Positions 23,562 to 37,634 of a DNA stretch of 64,000 nucleotides are shown piece by piece. The DNA comes from Latrodectus hesperus. Lineage: Eukaryota > Arthropoda > Arachnida > Araneae > Theridiidae. The DNA lies in NCBI GenBank assembly GCA_037975125.1, contig CM075857.1:27212582-27276581 (forward strand), written 5' to 3'. The translations under genes were made by a program, and so were the position numbers. Position 1 is the stretch's first letter; the number at the start of each line of letters is the position of its first letter. The notes beneath the pieces are model-generated. The model saw nothing but the letters and a program-made list of their open reading frames with translations, had not been told where the DNA came from and ran no database searches.

Positions 23562-24132
23562 CAGTAATCCCCCTATAACATGGTATATTGATTCATCACT
23601 TGAGAAAAACTCGTTGCACGAGTATTCTCGTAGAACGCTCTCGTATGACCTCGTGTAACACGTTATGTACAAATGATTCACATTTAACTTTTCTCGTTGA
23701 AGGGATTTAAATTGAACATTAAGGAAAAACAATGTTATGAATGTAGTGTGTGCGTAAAATTAAGAACATTTTAAATAAAAAAAAACAACTAACTGAAAAC
23801 AATTCATTTCAAATAAATCAAATAACTCCGAAAACAATTTAATCACATGATTATTCATTGTAGGGGTTATCTAAAACAACGTTCCTCCGATATCAATTTT
23901 TCGCAGAATATTCAAAGGTCAATACTATAACTTAAATTAATTTTATAAGAGCATAACTGTGACACAATGTGTAAACGTACGCGAAATGAATGGTGAACTG
24001 TAGAAATTATTACAAATTTCACAGTACAGAAATATGACTTGGGAAATCAACGCATTATATGGGTGAAAACTCGTGTTATACGAGCGATATGCAAACGCGT
24101 TATAAGAGTACAGTGTTATAGGGGGATTACTG
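23562..24132. mobile_element. Tigger/pogo-like MITE with inverted ends
   Basis: Both ends read cagtaatccccctataaca inward: 23,562 on + and 24,132 on -, with about 19 perfect terminal bases. The left end follows a TA dinucleotide, and the right end is followed by TG then TA. The interior (571 bp in all) has no transposase and carries several ctcgt...acgag palindromes (for example ctcgttgcacgag and ctcgtgttatacgag), as subterminal regions of Tigger-type elements often do. Family name inferred from terminus style and TA target. Confidence 0.75.
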
Positions 24133-26319
24133 TGTATCTAAAAAATGTGTTACATTAATTAAAAAAAAGGAATATATTTTTAATAATGAATAACCAATGT
24201 TTTTGTGTAACTTTTATTTATTAGAAGAATAGCTTAAAAGACTACGAAAATATATCGTCATACAATCATCTGCAATTAAAAATTTAAAATAGAAATTCCG
24301 ATATTTGGAAAGAAAGCAGAAATGATACACTTTCAAAAAAGTTACTAAAATAAAGTGAAGCTATTTTACTTGCCAACCTAATCATGAGAGGAAAAGTTTA
24401 TTATAATATAATATTTTGTAAATGGTATGCTTAAATATATCCTTTCTGAACATACAAAGCACAGTAATTTTAATACATTTTTCGATATACGGCAAAAAAA
24501 TATTTCCTTGTGCTGCGTGAGAGGAGAGATGATATCCATTTATCATCGCTCTCCTCCTCAAAAACGCCTTTTCTGTAGAATCTTTAAATTGAAGCATGGG
24601 TTAAACTTCATTCTTCGTTAATTCGTTTACATACGACAAATGAAATGTTGGAGAACGATGGAACATATTTGAAGTAAACTTGATACAACGTAAGATAGAA
24701 ATAACTTGTTTCATAAATGGAAAAATAATTTATTTTAACTCAGGGAGTATTTTTAGTTTTACGTGATTTATTCACTACACATAATAAGCAAGTACCAAGA
24801 AATTGCAGTTACATGAGTTATTTTCAAAAAGGATGAAAAAGTGGAATATTTAAAATAGAAATTTTATTAATAACCACGAATTCATGAAATAAAATTAAAA
24901 AATTAACGTGAGATTTATATGCTTTAAGCCAATCCTAAGATTTTAAGACAATTTCTCTAATGAGTGCACAAACATTAAGTTTTGAACAACAAGACAAATC
25001 AGGATTTCTATTATTTCTAAATCTAGATTAATAATATTTTTAATCCCATATTCATCAAAAACTTGTTTTACATGCTGCATTATATAGCTATTTTAACAAA
25101 TTTCCTTTACATTAATATAATCATTTCCTTAAAAGTTCTTCTTCATTCTGCAATAATAAAAAACTATCTCAGATTTTCAAAGATAATTTTTAAATTTCCC
25201 AATATTACTGCTTAGCTACTGAAATAATACTGTCTCTATAAATTTAAATTCATAGTTCTAAAAATCAAAGTGATATTTAAAAAATTGATCTCATAAGAAA
25301 CATTTCAAGTCAAGTTTTATTTTTACCAGATAAACTACTTAAAATATTTCTAGATAATTGTTTTAAGAAAACGTGCACATTAATGTTGAATATTTAACAC
25401 GGTTTTACATTTCAAAATACTTTTAAGAAACGGAATCTTCAAAAAGTGCGTTAGAGTAACTTGCGGAAAAAAAAATGAATACTCATTTCGTGTACACGCA
25501 AAAGGAAAAAGCTCGTTTCAATGCATGTTATGTCCCTATTACAAAATTTAAAGCTTTCATTAACTTAACCAGTTGAATTGAATACTTTTAATTAATGCCA
25601 ATTTTTAAGCAAGGTGTTTCCTTCTCTTCAGAAATAACAAATTTGTGCACAAAAACACAAATAAAGCAAAAGGGGATAAAATTCTATATAATAATTTTGT
25701 GTGCATACGGAAAGCATTCTACAATTTTTCCTTGAAAATATATTCAAATAAACTTTACTTTTATAAGCCAAAAAATTTAAAGAAATGTGTTTTAAATTTT
25801 TAAATCTATTAAAAAGTTCTAAAAAATTAATACTTATTTCAATCTGACTGCAGCAGTAAATGAAAATATTTTTTTTTTAAATTTGCACCCGTTTCTTTTA
25901 TATTTTTTAATATTTCCAATCTTTTATGTGTTAAATTTAAAGAATAGCCTTATCATTTTAAATACCAAATAAATAAATTTAGAAAACTAATAATTTATTA
26001 AAAATTAAGTTTTATCAGTATTATTATGTGACATCAAAAATCATACCAATGTATCTCACTACCAAAAATAGTTAAACATCAAAGATGTAATTTATAAATT
26101 AGGATTAGTCTTTCAAACTAACATTTAGTAAGTCTGTTTTCCAAAATATTTTTTCATGTAACGTGATTAAAAAACATTCAAAGCACACATATTTTTCTTG
26201 AATGTATAAAACATGATCATGATAAATTTTGAGAACGAATTTACATAAATTGCTTATACATTTCTGATAAATAGTAAATATTCAGCTTTTTTTACATTAT
26301 ATATGTTTCATCATATGCA
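24133..26319. other. AT-rich sequence with one short hairpin
   Basis: At 24,521-24,556 gaggagagatgata pairs with tatcatcgctctcctc across a 6-nt loop, with a two-base bulge. Nothing else was recognised. Confidence 0.5.
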
Positions 26320-26724
26320 TTATTTACTTAGGGTGATTTTAAAATTATATAGACTTTCTTCGCAAAACTGTATATCATATATCAAGAAACCATCAACAAG
26401 ATTCCTATATTTGTACTTATAGAAAAGTATAAATACTTTTTCTGTGAATGTACCAGAAGAACAGATACTGTCCCTCGAGAGTACTAAAATACTCCCCAAC
26501 TTATTGACGAACTTCGAATGATACTTTTTGTGTAATTCTGGTACTTTTTCTTTCTCCATATAAAATAGTATTATCTTACTGGAAGTGTAATAGAAGTTGT
26601 TTATTATAGATGATAAGTCAGCAAAGTTTGATTGAAAAAAAGAAAAGTTGGTGCGTTTTATCAACACTGACCAACAATACTCAATAGATTGGAACGAACC
26701 TTCCATCAGGCGGAAAACAAGCAT
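26320..26724 (-). CDS. unrecognised 134-codon open frame, may be chance
   Basis: Opens MLVFRLMEGSFQSIEYCWSV. No domain, signal peptide or clear membrane segment was recognised. In DNA of this composition a frame of this length would be expected roughly once in several windows, so it is only mildly surprising. The local sequence is slightly less AT-rich than its flanks. No splice sites or neighbouring exons support it. Treat as hypothetical. Confidence 0.15.
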   Translation of the reverse strand: MLVFRLMEGSFQSIEYCWSVLIKRTNFSFFQSNFADLSSIINNFYYTSSKIILFYMEKEKVPELHKKYHSKFVNKLGSILVLSRDSICSSGTFTEKVFILFYKYKYRNLVDGFLIYDIQFCEESLYNFKITLSK

Positions 26725-27918
26725 TATTTATTTTTCGATCTGACTGCGCAAAAAATGTTATTGGGTTGCGATAACGTATTTCAGGCCCAAAAGAGAAGAA
26801 AATATAATGTCTCTATTTCCACAAAGAAGGAAATACTTCAGTGAAGCGAATAAAAACCCATTGATACTTCGAATACGTTTGTTTAGGGATTGTTGGTTGC
26901 TGGTCTGAAAGAATTAAAAAAAATATTTTTATGCGATTATATTTTTGTTCTTTTTCATTCGCATTATTTGAAATGCTGAATTAAATCGTCAATATATTTA
27001 AAATGTTTCATATGATTGTGTAATATAAATTTAGGGTATTATAAATTATACATACATTATATATAAGGCAAGTAGAAAATTTTATTACTTCAGTGGCTTG
27101 TTAAATACCTATTAACATCTACTTTTAGTAATTTCATTTATGAAAATATTCTGGTTTGTATTCAAAACAATACAAGAAATTTGTATTAAAACAAAATATG
27201 TTTCACAGATATATCACAGAATTTAAATTTATTTATAATAATAAAGCATATATTTCACATTGTAAAAAATCAATAGGTATATCTAACAAATCCTTTAATT
27301 AATACAATTTTTTTTATCAGAAAAAAGGAAATATTTTATACATTCTAAAAAATAATAATGCATTCTTATATCAATAAAATATTTTTTGAAGACAGCGGTT
27401 GTTAATGGAAATGTATTCATTATTTTTCAAAGCTCTTACGAACCAAAAAATTAAATTAATACAATAAATGCAATAATAAAGGCTTTATTACTTCATGTGG
27501 GACAATCAAAATAATTTAACTGGACCTATTTAATAATATATATATAACTCTCTACTCTCTCTCTCTGTTATTTAAATATATTCTATACTATAACAGAAGA
27601 AAAATATTTTGTGTATTAATTTCAAAATAAATGCATTTTATATAAGGGGTTATTTTAGATTGAATAAAATTCACATTCCTAAATACATAAAAAAGGGATT
27701 CATCAAATAACATAAAGATAGTAATTTCTTTTCTATTCTTACATTTTTTTACTTTTGAAGCTGATATGAGTATTTTTAAGATGTTAGAAGAGAGTATTTT
27801 TCTAAATAAAAATACTGAATAAAATCTCAAAGCTTGCAAATCTTTTAAATTTTGAAGAAAGCAATGCTCTTTTGAGGTTAACGAAATTTATTTATTTAAT
27901 ATTTGCATTATTGTAATA
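26725..27918. other. AT-rich sequence with short (TA)n and (CT)n runs
   Basis: A small (TA)n/(CT)n run lies near 27,535-27,570. No gene or element recognised. Confidence 0.55.
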
Positions 27919-27919
27919 T

Positions 27920-28095
27920 GTGACTTATCTCACTAAACGGTCATTTTAAGTACGCGGGGAATAATTATAACGGGGGAACTACGGTTTATATAAATTAGAT
28001 TCCCTTCCGCTACAAACATCTAAACCCGAACTTCGAACTCATCAATGTTAATAGCAGAGGCAAAAGCGTTTATCATTCGGCTACCTGCTCAACGG
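27920..28095 (-). mobile_element. SINE family A, full-length but diverged
   Basis: The whole family order is present: tail word cactaaacggtcatttt, body with gattcc and ctacaaacatctaaaccc, B box region cttcgaactcatc, A box region gtttatcattcggctacc at the right end. No TSD recognised, so older than the copies near 1-2 kb. Confidence 0.7.
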
Positions 28096-28828
28096 GATCA
28101 TGTTAAAAGACTTGAAGCCTTATCATTGCTTTAAAAAGTCATCATTTTTCCATAATGTTACAATGTACATTCGAGTTATGTGAATTTTTGTAAAAATATT
28201 GCAGAAATACTCTAAAAAATCTTTGATGTTGCTTTCAGCTGAAGAATGCTTTATTAGAATTTTTTTTAAATAGTGGAATTTTTCAATAATAAAGTTTATA
28301 TAGAAAAATAAAACACATAAATAAAAATATTAGTTTGATAAAATAATGTCTAAAAGTTTTAGAAATCCATTTTTTTCCCCTCCTATTAATGCTGAGTTAC
28401 GCATTTTCAAAAAAATATTACACATGTCAGCAAAAACTACACACTCAGAAGAGTGTAGAATATTTTTAACTCAAAAAATACGCAATTTGGCAGAGGAGAA
28501 AGTTACATAAATAGAAAAAAAAACATAAGTAGAAAAAATACATAAATTTAATGGAATTAATGGAATTTAATACAACTTTTCATTTTGAATAAATTAAAAA
28601 AGTTTGAGATTATATAATTCCTTACCACAAATTCATGTTTACGCTCGCGTCACTGTGGTGAGCGCTTGGCGTTCTTAGGTACCGTCCTGCAATTTGTACA
28701 CCGTGCTTGACCATATGCGTGATGTTTCTACAGGTGGTGTATTTTCTTCCGAGTTCGTTATCCGTGTGCTTCTGGATTATCCTTAATTTACGGATATATG
28801 ATAATTTTATTTTGGCTTTCTTATAATG
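28096..28828. other. AT-rich sequence followed by a GC-richer unassigned patch
   Basis: From about 28,620 to 28,760 the DNA is GC-richer (tttacgctcgcgtcactgtgg and following) but gives no recognisable protein or repeat match within the window. Confidence 0.4.
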
Positions 28829-28829
28829 T

Positions 28830-29189
28830 GTTGTTGTTGCTTATCCCCGACTGGCGTGAGTACCATCACACCAGCCCCATGAATCCAAAAATAATCAGTC
28901 TCTCAAGCACCACCTCCGGTCTCAACTCCATGTCTTCTCTCTCACACCCAATGCACTGAAAAATATGAGATGGGGAGGCCTGAACCACTCGACATTTGGG
29001 ACAGATAGGGTAGACCTTGCTACCAGAGGCGTATCTCTGAGCAAGCAGGTGGCCTTTGAAAAGTGGGGTGTAAGAGCAGCTTCTGTTGGTACAGAGTACC
29101 TGGAGCATCCAAGGCAAAACCCAAGGGTAGAAGTCTGACTTTAATCCGTTGCCCCAGGCCTTAGCTGGACATACTGGAGTGGCCTTCAC
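28830..29189 (-). mobile_element. non-LTR retrotransposon (LINE) 3-prime end with (AAC)n tail
   Basis: The minus-strand coding tail ends at 28,866. A very short 3-prime UTR follows, then ggggataagcaacaacaac at about 28,828-28,850. A simple-repeat tail is typical of I-, R1- or Jockey-group LINEs. The element is strongly 5-prime truncated. The tail is very similar to that of SINE family B. Confidence 0.6.
28866..29189 (-). pseudogene. LINE ORF2 C-terminal end with CCHC-like motif
   Basis: A 107-codon frame. The N-terminal third is uncharacteristic. From about residue 45 it reads FKGHLLAQRYASGSKVYP, then CPKC, then ASPSHIFQCIG, and ends with a hydrophobic LERLIIFGFMGLV. This GH..A..-CPKC-A.P.H...C arrangement, ending in a short leucine-rich tail, is what I know from the end of arthropod LINE ORF2 proteins downstream of RNase H. 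No reverse-transcriptase or endonuclease motif is present, so it is a truncated remnant. The initiator Met is incidental. Confidence 0.6.
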
Positions 29190-29259
29190 GTCTTGGGTGA
29201 TCCTACCAGGAGATTGCTCTCCCGACGTACTTCACCCACTCCGCCGAGGAACACCCCCT

Positions 29260-30350
29260 CACCGGCAACTAGTGCACACTATGAGGCAGCCTGTGGGACT
29301 TAAGGGTTTTTTTTATAATCTAATTTGTTTTATTTTATCTTTTTGTATAGGTCTCTTAGGGAGGGCAGCAAAATTAAGTAAATGTAATGCCTCCTTGATT
29401 TTATTTTTAAAAAAGGATGACTCCTGTTACGTCATGATAAAAATATACACCAAGAAAAAAAAACAAAAAAAACAAAACAATCATACTTATTCAAAATTGT
29501 TAATCGGGCTATCACAGTTGCCTTCAAATTATGCTAGCTAATTAATAAAAGGGTTTTTAATTACCTTTGTGAATTTTACAGTTGAATAAAAAGAGCCACG
29601 CAGGGAAATATTTTTTTTAATGTATATTTATTTATTTTAAAATATATTAGCTGGTAAATTTTATTAACTGTTTCATATTCCTTAGACTGTGCTCTATAAC
29701 TGTTTCTAATCTTTCAAATTGTAGTCTCAATGCCTTGTCATTAATAATTGCTGTAGTAAATTTTTTTTAAAAAAATAATGGCTTCTGCTGTCTCACAATA
29801 AAAGTATTCGAAAAGGCAGCTATGATAGCAAAAGTTACTTTTAAAGTTTAAAATTCATGTTTTTCTTCAAATATTATTAATTAATTTAGGAATTGTTTTA
29901 GTTTCTTTTCAAATTTCATAGTGGTGCGCAAGGAAAAATAATTTGTTAAAAATTTTCCTTTCAATGTATATTTCTGTATTTAAAAATACCAATTCCTAAA
30001 TATCATTAACTGTTCTACATAATCATTGGTGATACATTAAACTGTGGTAGCAATGCCCTATTACACAATCATTAAAAACGATGTAATCTATTTTTGAAAA
30101 AACAAGGAAGACTGAATTGTTAAAAAATATTATTCAAACAGATATATGTAATAATAATAAAAATTAATATTTTGATTTTGTAAACGGCACTGAAATGAGA
30201 AAGAAAAAGCTATCAATAGAAGTTTGCAATCAAAACAAGCCTAAAATATTTTAATTAGTTAAGAATAATATTAATAAGAAATACATATATTACCTATCAA
30301 ATTTTAATGTGGTGAGCAAGAAATCTCATCTTCGTGGACAAATTTGATTT
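29260..30350. other. AT-rich sequence, nothing recognised
   Basis: Contains an A-rich run near 29,455-29,480. No gene or repeat family seen. Confidence 0.55.
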
Positions 30351-32800
<2,450 letters not shown>

Positions 32801-32809
32801 CAGGAATTT

Positions 32810-32905
32810 ATTGTGTCGTATTTACGACATCTTCATGGTAATACGTCACAATTACGTCATCTTAGCAACATTTCTTCGTCGAAAAAAATCCGGAAAGTGG
32901 CATGA
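32810..32905 (-). mobile_element. MITE family J, fragment
   Basis: The reverse complement contains cgaagaaatgttgctaagat and gacgta words in the order seen in the family J copy at 47,564. Both termini are degraded, although a cctgtg-like end is visible near 32,800. Confidence 0.5.
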
Positions 32906-33228
32906 TAAATTATGAGGCAACTATGACAAATCCATCTTTATTTTTTGAAAATATATATATGCATATCAAATAAATTTATAATTCAATAAATATGCCCTTT
33001 CCTTTGTTGAATTGAATAAATATATTGATTGACAATCTCATAAATTCGTAATATATTTTTAATTAAAATAATTCTATACAGTTATTTAACACATGTTATT
33101 CATTTCTCAATTCACATCATAAATTTTCTGCTTCAGAAACTTAAATATGAAAACTCAATTTAATGTCTTGCTTATAAAAGCTATATATTTTTTGCAAAAA
33201 TTGGGAGAGAATAACTATGTTAATCATT

Positions 33229-33904
33229 AAAAATATGTAAATTATTAAATTATTAAATTTTATACTTTGAATATTCAATGCAATATATAAAACAGTTAGT
33301 TTACTTGAAAATAATTTACAAATACATAAAGGATTTTTTACAATGTATCAAAAATGTATTTAATGTAAATTATAAAATTACAATCATGATAAATAATAAA
33401 GTTTCTTAAACCTATACACAGTAGGCCAGGTAATAAAAAAGAAAAATGATTATTAATGAAATAAGTATATTTGTATATATCTCATTTTCCCTACTTCTAA
33501 TAAAACTTTAAACACCTTCATTCATTTAAAAGAAAGAATTTTAATAGTGTTATTGATTTTTAAATTAAAAATATGTAAATGATTAAAATATTAAATTTTA
33601 TATTTTGAATATTCAATGCAATATATAAAACAGTTATTTTACTTGAAAATAATTTACAAATCCATAAAGGATTTTTTACAATGTATCAAAAAATGTATTT
33701 AATGTAAATTATAAAATTACAATCATCATAGGTAATAAAGTTTCTTAAACCTATACACAGTAGGCCAGGTAATAAAAAGGAAAAAAATGATTATTAATGA
33801 AATAAGTATATTTGTATATATCTCATTTTCCCTACTTCTAATAAAACTTTAAACACCTTCATTTATTTAAAAGAAAGCATTTTAATAGTATTATTGATTT
33901 TTAA
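33229..33904. repeat. 338-bp tandem duplication, two copies
   Basis: 33,229-33,566 and 33,567-33,904 match nearly base for base (for example tgcaatatataaaacagtta at 33,279 and 33,617, and acacagtaggccaggtaata in both). Only a few substitutions and one- or two-base indels separate them, so the duplication is recent. The sequence is non-coding and AT-rich. Confidence 0.95.
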
Positions 33905-34215
33905 GTTCCGTAAAATGAAAATTTCTTTCCTTTCTGCATTTAATCTGTTCATAATCAATACACAGAAAAGGCTTGCAGTATCTGAAAAACTAATTGGAAT
34001 AATTAAAATATCATTATCTTAATCCTCAATAATTATTAATTAAAAAATTGTTATTGAAATGCAATCATCTTTACTTTTAATATTCCTGTAAACACTAATT
34101 TCATATTCTTCAGCTTACATTCGTTTCTGTGCGACACAAAACTTTATTGAAAAGAGTTTATTTTTTATGAGAAATCATTTTCTTTGATTTCATATTTACG
34201 ATTTACCAAACATTT
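33905..34215. other. AT-rich sequence, nothing recognised
   Basis: No gene or repeat family seen between the tandem duplication and the SINE split by mariner. Confidence 0.55.
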
Positions 34216-34264
34216 TCAAGCACAGTTGGTATCCAAATTAATCGCTTTGTGTTTTCGCTAAATA

Positions 34265-35157
34265 TTAGGTTGGTGCGTATGAAATGTCGGATTCTTAAGT
34301 GATTGTATAAAACTGCATATCTTTCTTCAAAAGCTGCTTATTCAATCAAAGTATGCTCCATTCGCTTCAATACACTTCTCCCAACGAGATTTTAAAGCGT
34401 AGATGCCTGTCTTAAAAACATTTTGGTCTTTAGAATTAATAAACTCTGATATCGAGTTTTTTAGACTGTCTTCATTTTCATAGTGTTTGCCCCTTAAAAA
34501 CAGCTCTAAATGCTTGAAAAAATGAAAATCGGTCGGCGAGAGATCCGGTGAATAGGGTGGATGCTGCAATGATGAGCATACGTTTAACCGATCCAGCTTA
34601 TTTCGCTCTGTCAGTGCGTGCGGTACCCACTTGTCCATCTTCTTAACCTTGCCAATCTCAGAAAGGTGTCTCAATATCGTTGTATGGTCAACTTTCATCC
34701 TGATAGCAAGTTCCCTCGTGGATACGGCTGGATCCGCTTCCACTAGAGCCTTCAGGTCATCATTCTTCACAGACGTTTTGGGTCTTCCGCGCGGCTCATT
34801 TTGCAGTGAAAAATCGCCAGTCCGAAATTTTTCGAACCAACGCTGCACTTTCCGATCGTTAACCGTATTCTCCCCAAACGCTTGGTTTATGTTGCGTGCA
34901 GCTTTTGCAGCACTATTACCAAGTTTGTACTCATATAAGAAAATGACGCGAATGTCGTCAGAATTCATATCGGCAATAAACTCAAAAGAAATAAAAAAGG
35001 GAAGACCTTCAAGAAAACCTATTTTGCTGAAATGAGTCTCAGGCAAGGGACAATACGAGTATGAATGAGGTTATGCCAAATACAAAAGTATAACGAAAAC
35101 AGGGAGGAAAACGTCCGCATGTAAAGAGAATCCGACATTTCAAACGCACCAACCTAA
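34265..35157 (-). mobile_element. mariner (Tc1/mariner superfamily), 893 bp, internally deleted
   Basis: Inverted ends ttaggttggtgcgtatgaaa (34,265, +) and ttaggttggtgcgtttgaaa (35,157, -) match over about 30 bp with one mismatch. They are flanked by the TA target duplication at 34,263-34,264 and 35,158-35,159. Full-length mariners are about 1.3 kb; this one has lost roughly 400 bp from the middle of the transposase. The well-preserved ends mean it could in principle have been moved by a transposase supplied elsewhere. Confidence 0.92.
34342..34968 (-). pseudogene. mariner transposase with in-frame catalytic deletion
   Basis: I start at the Met that opens MNSDDIRVIFLYEYKLG, as in other mariners; the frame is open 26 codons further upstream. 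Residues 1-110 hold the two helix-turn-helix motifs that bind the terminal repeats (AAKAARNINQAFGE, then VDHTTILRHLSEIGK), followed by WVPHALTERNK, the linker before the catalytic core. The sequence then jumps directly to HPPYSPDLSPTDFHFF, which carries the third aspartate of the DD34D triad, and on to the normal C-terminus (WEKCIEANGAYFD). The segment with the first two catalytic aspartates is gone, yet the frame is kept. The product could bind DNA but not cut it. Confidence 0.85.
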
Positions 35158-35289
35158 TAGATCATGGGCTCGAATCCCACCTCGAGTTTGTTTGTTTTCA
35201 TTGGATATATATCCCGTTTTAAATATAACTTCCAATCTCGTTATCCCTCGTGTGCAACAAATAACCATGAAAAATCTACCACTATCGCA

Positions 35290-36055
35290 TAGGTTGATAT
35301 TAAGGTGAGAAACTTCAATAAAAAAAAGTAAATAAAAAAAAACATTGATATCATACTTCAAAAAACATTTGTTTACGTCTTTTAAATTTCATGATTGTAA
35401 TTTTTTCTTAAAAATGCATTTTCTTGAACTAGCAAACCGTTAAAATGAAATCAAATTTCTTTCCCATTGGTCAAAAATAATTCACATTTCTTTGATTTAA
35501 GCGATTAATAGAAAAATAATTACCTTCGTTTGTTACTATGATTAAAAACTCAATTTTTATTAATTGGATCCTAATCAAAAGGCTTTGACAGAATGTTTCT
35601 CAACATACAACAATTATTTCTTAACTTACTCAATAATTAATATCATCTTAGAAATACTTTTTCCCGTTTTCTTCACTTTTTTTCAATATGTTTTGTTTGA
35701 ATTTCTCAGTCGCTTTATTTCATTAATCAATGATTATTTTGTTTCTTTATGTATTGAATATCAATTTTATAATTTCTGTTGTATACATCAATTTTTCTAT
35801 TGTTTTAAACAGATTTTTTTGGTAATAAAATTGATATACGTTAAATGTATTGTATATTTATGAAAATATCAGGTTGGTTTAGTTCACTCGAGATAAATTT
35901 ATATTCTCTTATCATGAATGCAACAATTAAAATTCGTAACAAACTGTGTAATAAATGGAATACAAAAAACGATCTCTAATGAATACTTTTTACTGTGTCG
36001 ATCTCTAACGGACACTTTTAAGCGAGACATGAGGCCTAGTAATATAAAATATAGT
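35290..36055. other. AT-rich sequence, nothing recognised
   Basis: The 99-codon + frame at 35,564-35,863 is F/I/Y-rich and resembles translated low-complexity DNA. No element seen. Confidence 0.5.
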
Positions 36056-36060
36056 TGCCA

Positions 36061-37484
36061 CACTGTGCAGGCATTAGAATAAAGAATATTTATTGTTCTG
36101 GAAAGTACAAAAGCTGTGAAACATCTGAAAGAAAAAATGTTCATTTGATGCTGCTTACGAAGAAATGGAAATATGCATATAAAAGTCAACAGGCACCTTG
36201 AAGAAAGGTATCAGTACGGGTTATGTCCACCGTGGAGTGTGATGCAACATTCCACACGTCGTATCCTACTTTGCACAACATTATCCAGCAGCTGTTGAGG
36301 CAATTTATCCCATTCCTCTGGGAGTGCACAGATGAGGGTATTCTTGTCTGTCGGAGGATAGTTTCGACCAGCAACTTGCCTCCCCAAAGCATCCCACACA
36401 TTTTCAATGGGGCTTAGATCTGGAGAACGTGATGGCCAAATGAGGCGTTGAATACCCTCGCTGTCTAGACAAACCTGAACAGCGAGTGTTCGATGACATG
36501 TTGCGGTGTCGTCCATAAAAACAAATTTATCACCGACAGCTCAACGGAAAAGACGAACATAAGGAAGTAGAACTTCGTTAATGCATCGTTGGCCCGTCAT
36601 AGTCCCATTCGCAACCACATGTAAGGGCGTGTGGCTATTGATCATGATGCCGGCCCACACCATGACACTGCATGTTGGATATCGGTCCCTTTCCTGGATA
36701 ATTTCTGGACGATAAGCAGTACCACTCTCGCGCCAGATCAGTTGGCGACTACAATCCGATGACAGACTGAACCTACTCTCATCTGAGAATAGTACGCATG
36801 CCCAGTCCAGTTCAGTCCAATTACGATGCTCACGACACCATTGCAAACGGGCAGTACGGTGCTGTCTCACAACAGGTCTGAGGGCGTATAGTCCTCCTCC
36901 CCTCAAACGTCTGGCAACAGTTTTTCGGGAGATCTGCTTTCCTGAGCCAGCAAGAAACTGATTTGCCACTTGCTGAGCTGTGGTGCGCCTGTTCCTTTTT
37001 GCTGATAGGATGATATCTGTCTTCTGCAGGCGTCGTACTTCTAACACGACCTCCCCCGTGCCGCCTACTACACATCCCAGTAAATTTAAATGACTTCCAC
37101 AGCCGTGAAACAACGCTGTGAGCGATGTCAAACTCCCTGGTAACATTTGTTATTTTTCGCCCTTCTTCGATCTTTCCAATAATTCGGCCACGCATAAAAT
37201 CATCTAAGTGATGTCGGGAAGACATGCCAAAAATTTCAAGTTCATCTATTAAATCTTTCCTGTTAAACTTTGACTTGAAACAACAACTGTCCACACGCGT
37301 CAAAACCTTTAAAGCTCTTATGAAAGCTATCAAATGATGAACGGACGTGCAAAAAAAATTTGCATGCGCATACTTCTTCTTACTATAGCCCGCACTTATT
37401 TTAATTTTCCACATTTTGCATCCTTTCATTTTGTGGTTGCTATGGATGATAGTGTTATCCGTCCTTAGCAATTGTCCAGCAGTG
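36061..37484 (-). mobile_element. Tc1-like DNA transposon, about 1.4 kb
   Basis: The right end reads, on the minus strand from 37,484, cactgctggacaattgctaa, flanked by TA at 37,485-37,486. A weaker match, cactgtgcaggcatt, starts at 36,061 on +. It encloses a nearly complete transposase. The left end is tentative because it lacks a TA flank and matches poorly, so the left boundary may be wrong. Confidence 0.6.
36211..37225 (-). pseudogene. Tc1-like transposase (DD34E), one frameshift and one stop
   Basis: About 338 codons, the usual Tc1 length. It starts MSSRHHLDDFMRGRIIG. The paired-like HTH region (VTREFDIAHSVVSRLWKSF) is in one frame. Near 37,030-37,050 the reading shifts to a second frame with the second HTH (ISRKTVARRLRGGG) and catalytic core: FSDESRFSL (first D), then a TGA at 36,541-36,543, then in the same frame FMDDTATCHR (second D) and SPDLSPIENVWD, with the Glu exactly 34 residues later. 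It ends HGGHNPY and stop, a standard Tc1 ending. All three catalytic residues survive and only two lesions are visible, so it is fairly young. The protein family is widespread in arthropods. Confidence 0.88.
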
Positions 37485-37634
37485 TATTTATTATATCGGC
37501 AAATGGTTTGAACAAAATTATTCATAATATTCAAAAGTCGAGAATAACTATAAGCACACACAATATTTTTTAAGATTACTTAAATAAACTTGCATTGTAA
37601 AATAATAAAAATGCAATTGTTACTACATAATGCC

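Larger units (their letters stand above)
34219..35285 (+). mobile_element. SINE family A split by a mariner insertion
   Basis: The head part (gcacagttggtatccaaatt to cgctaaata) ends at 34,264. The rest resumes at 35,158 with the B box (gggctcgaatcccacc) and continues to the family word ccctcgtgtgcaacaaat near 35,250. Only the TA at the break is duplicated. The SINE is diverged, so it was already present when the mariner landed. Confidence 0.6.

Noticed and set aside
29149..29541. 130-residue + strand protein
   Set aside because: Antisense shadow of the LINE tail, followed by a lysine-rich low-complexity run.
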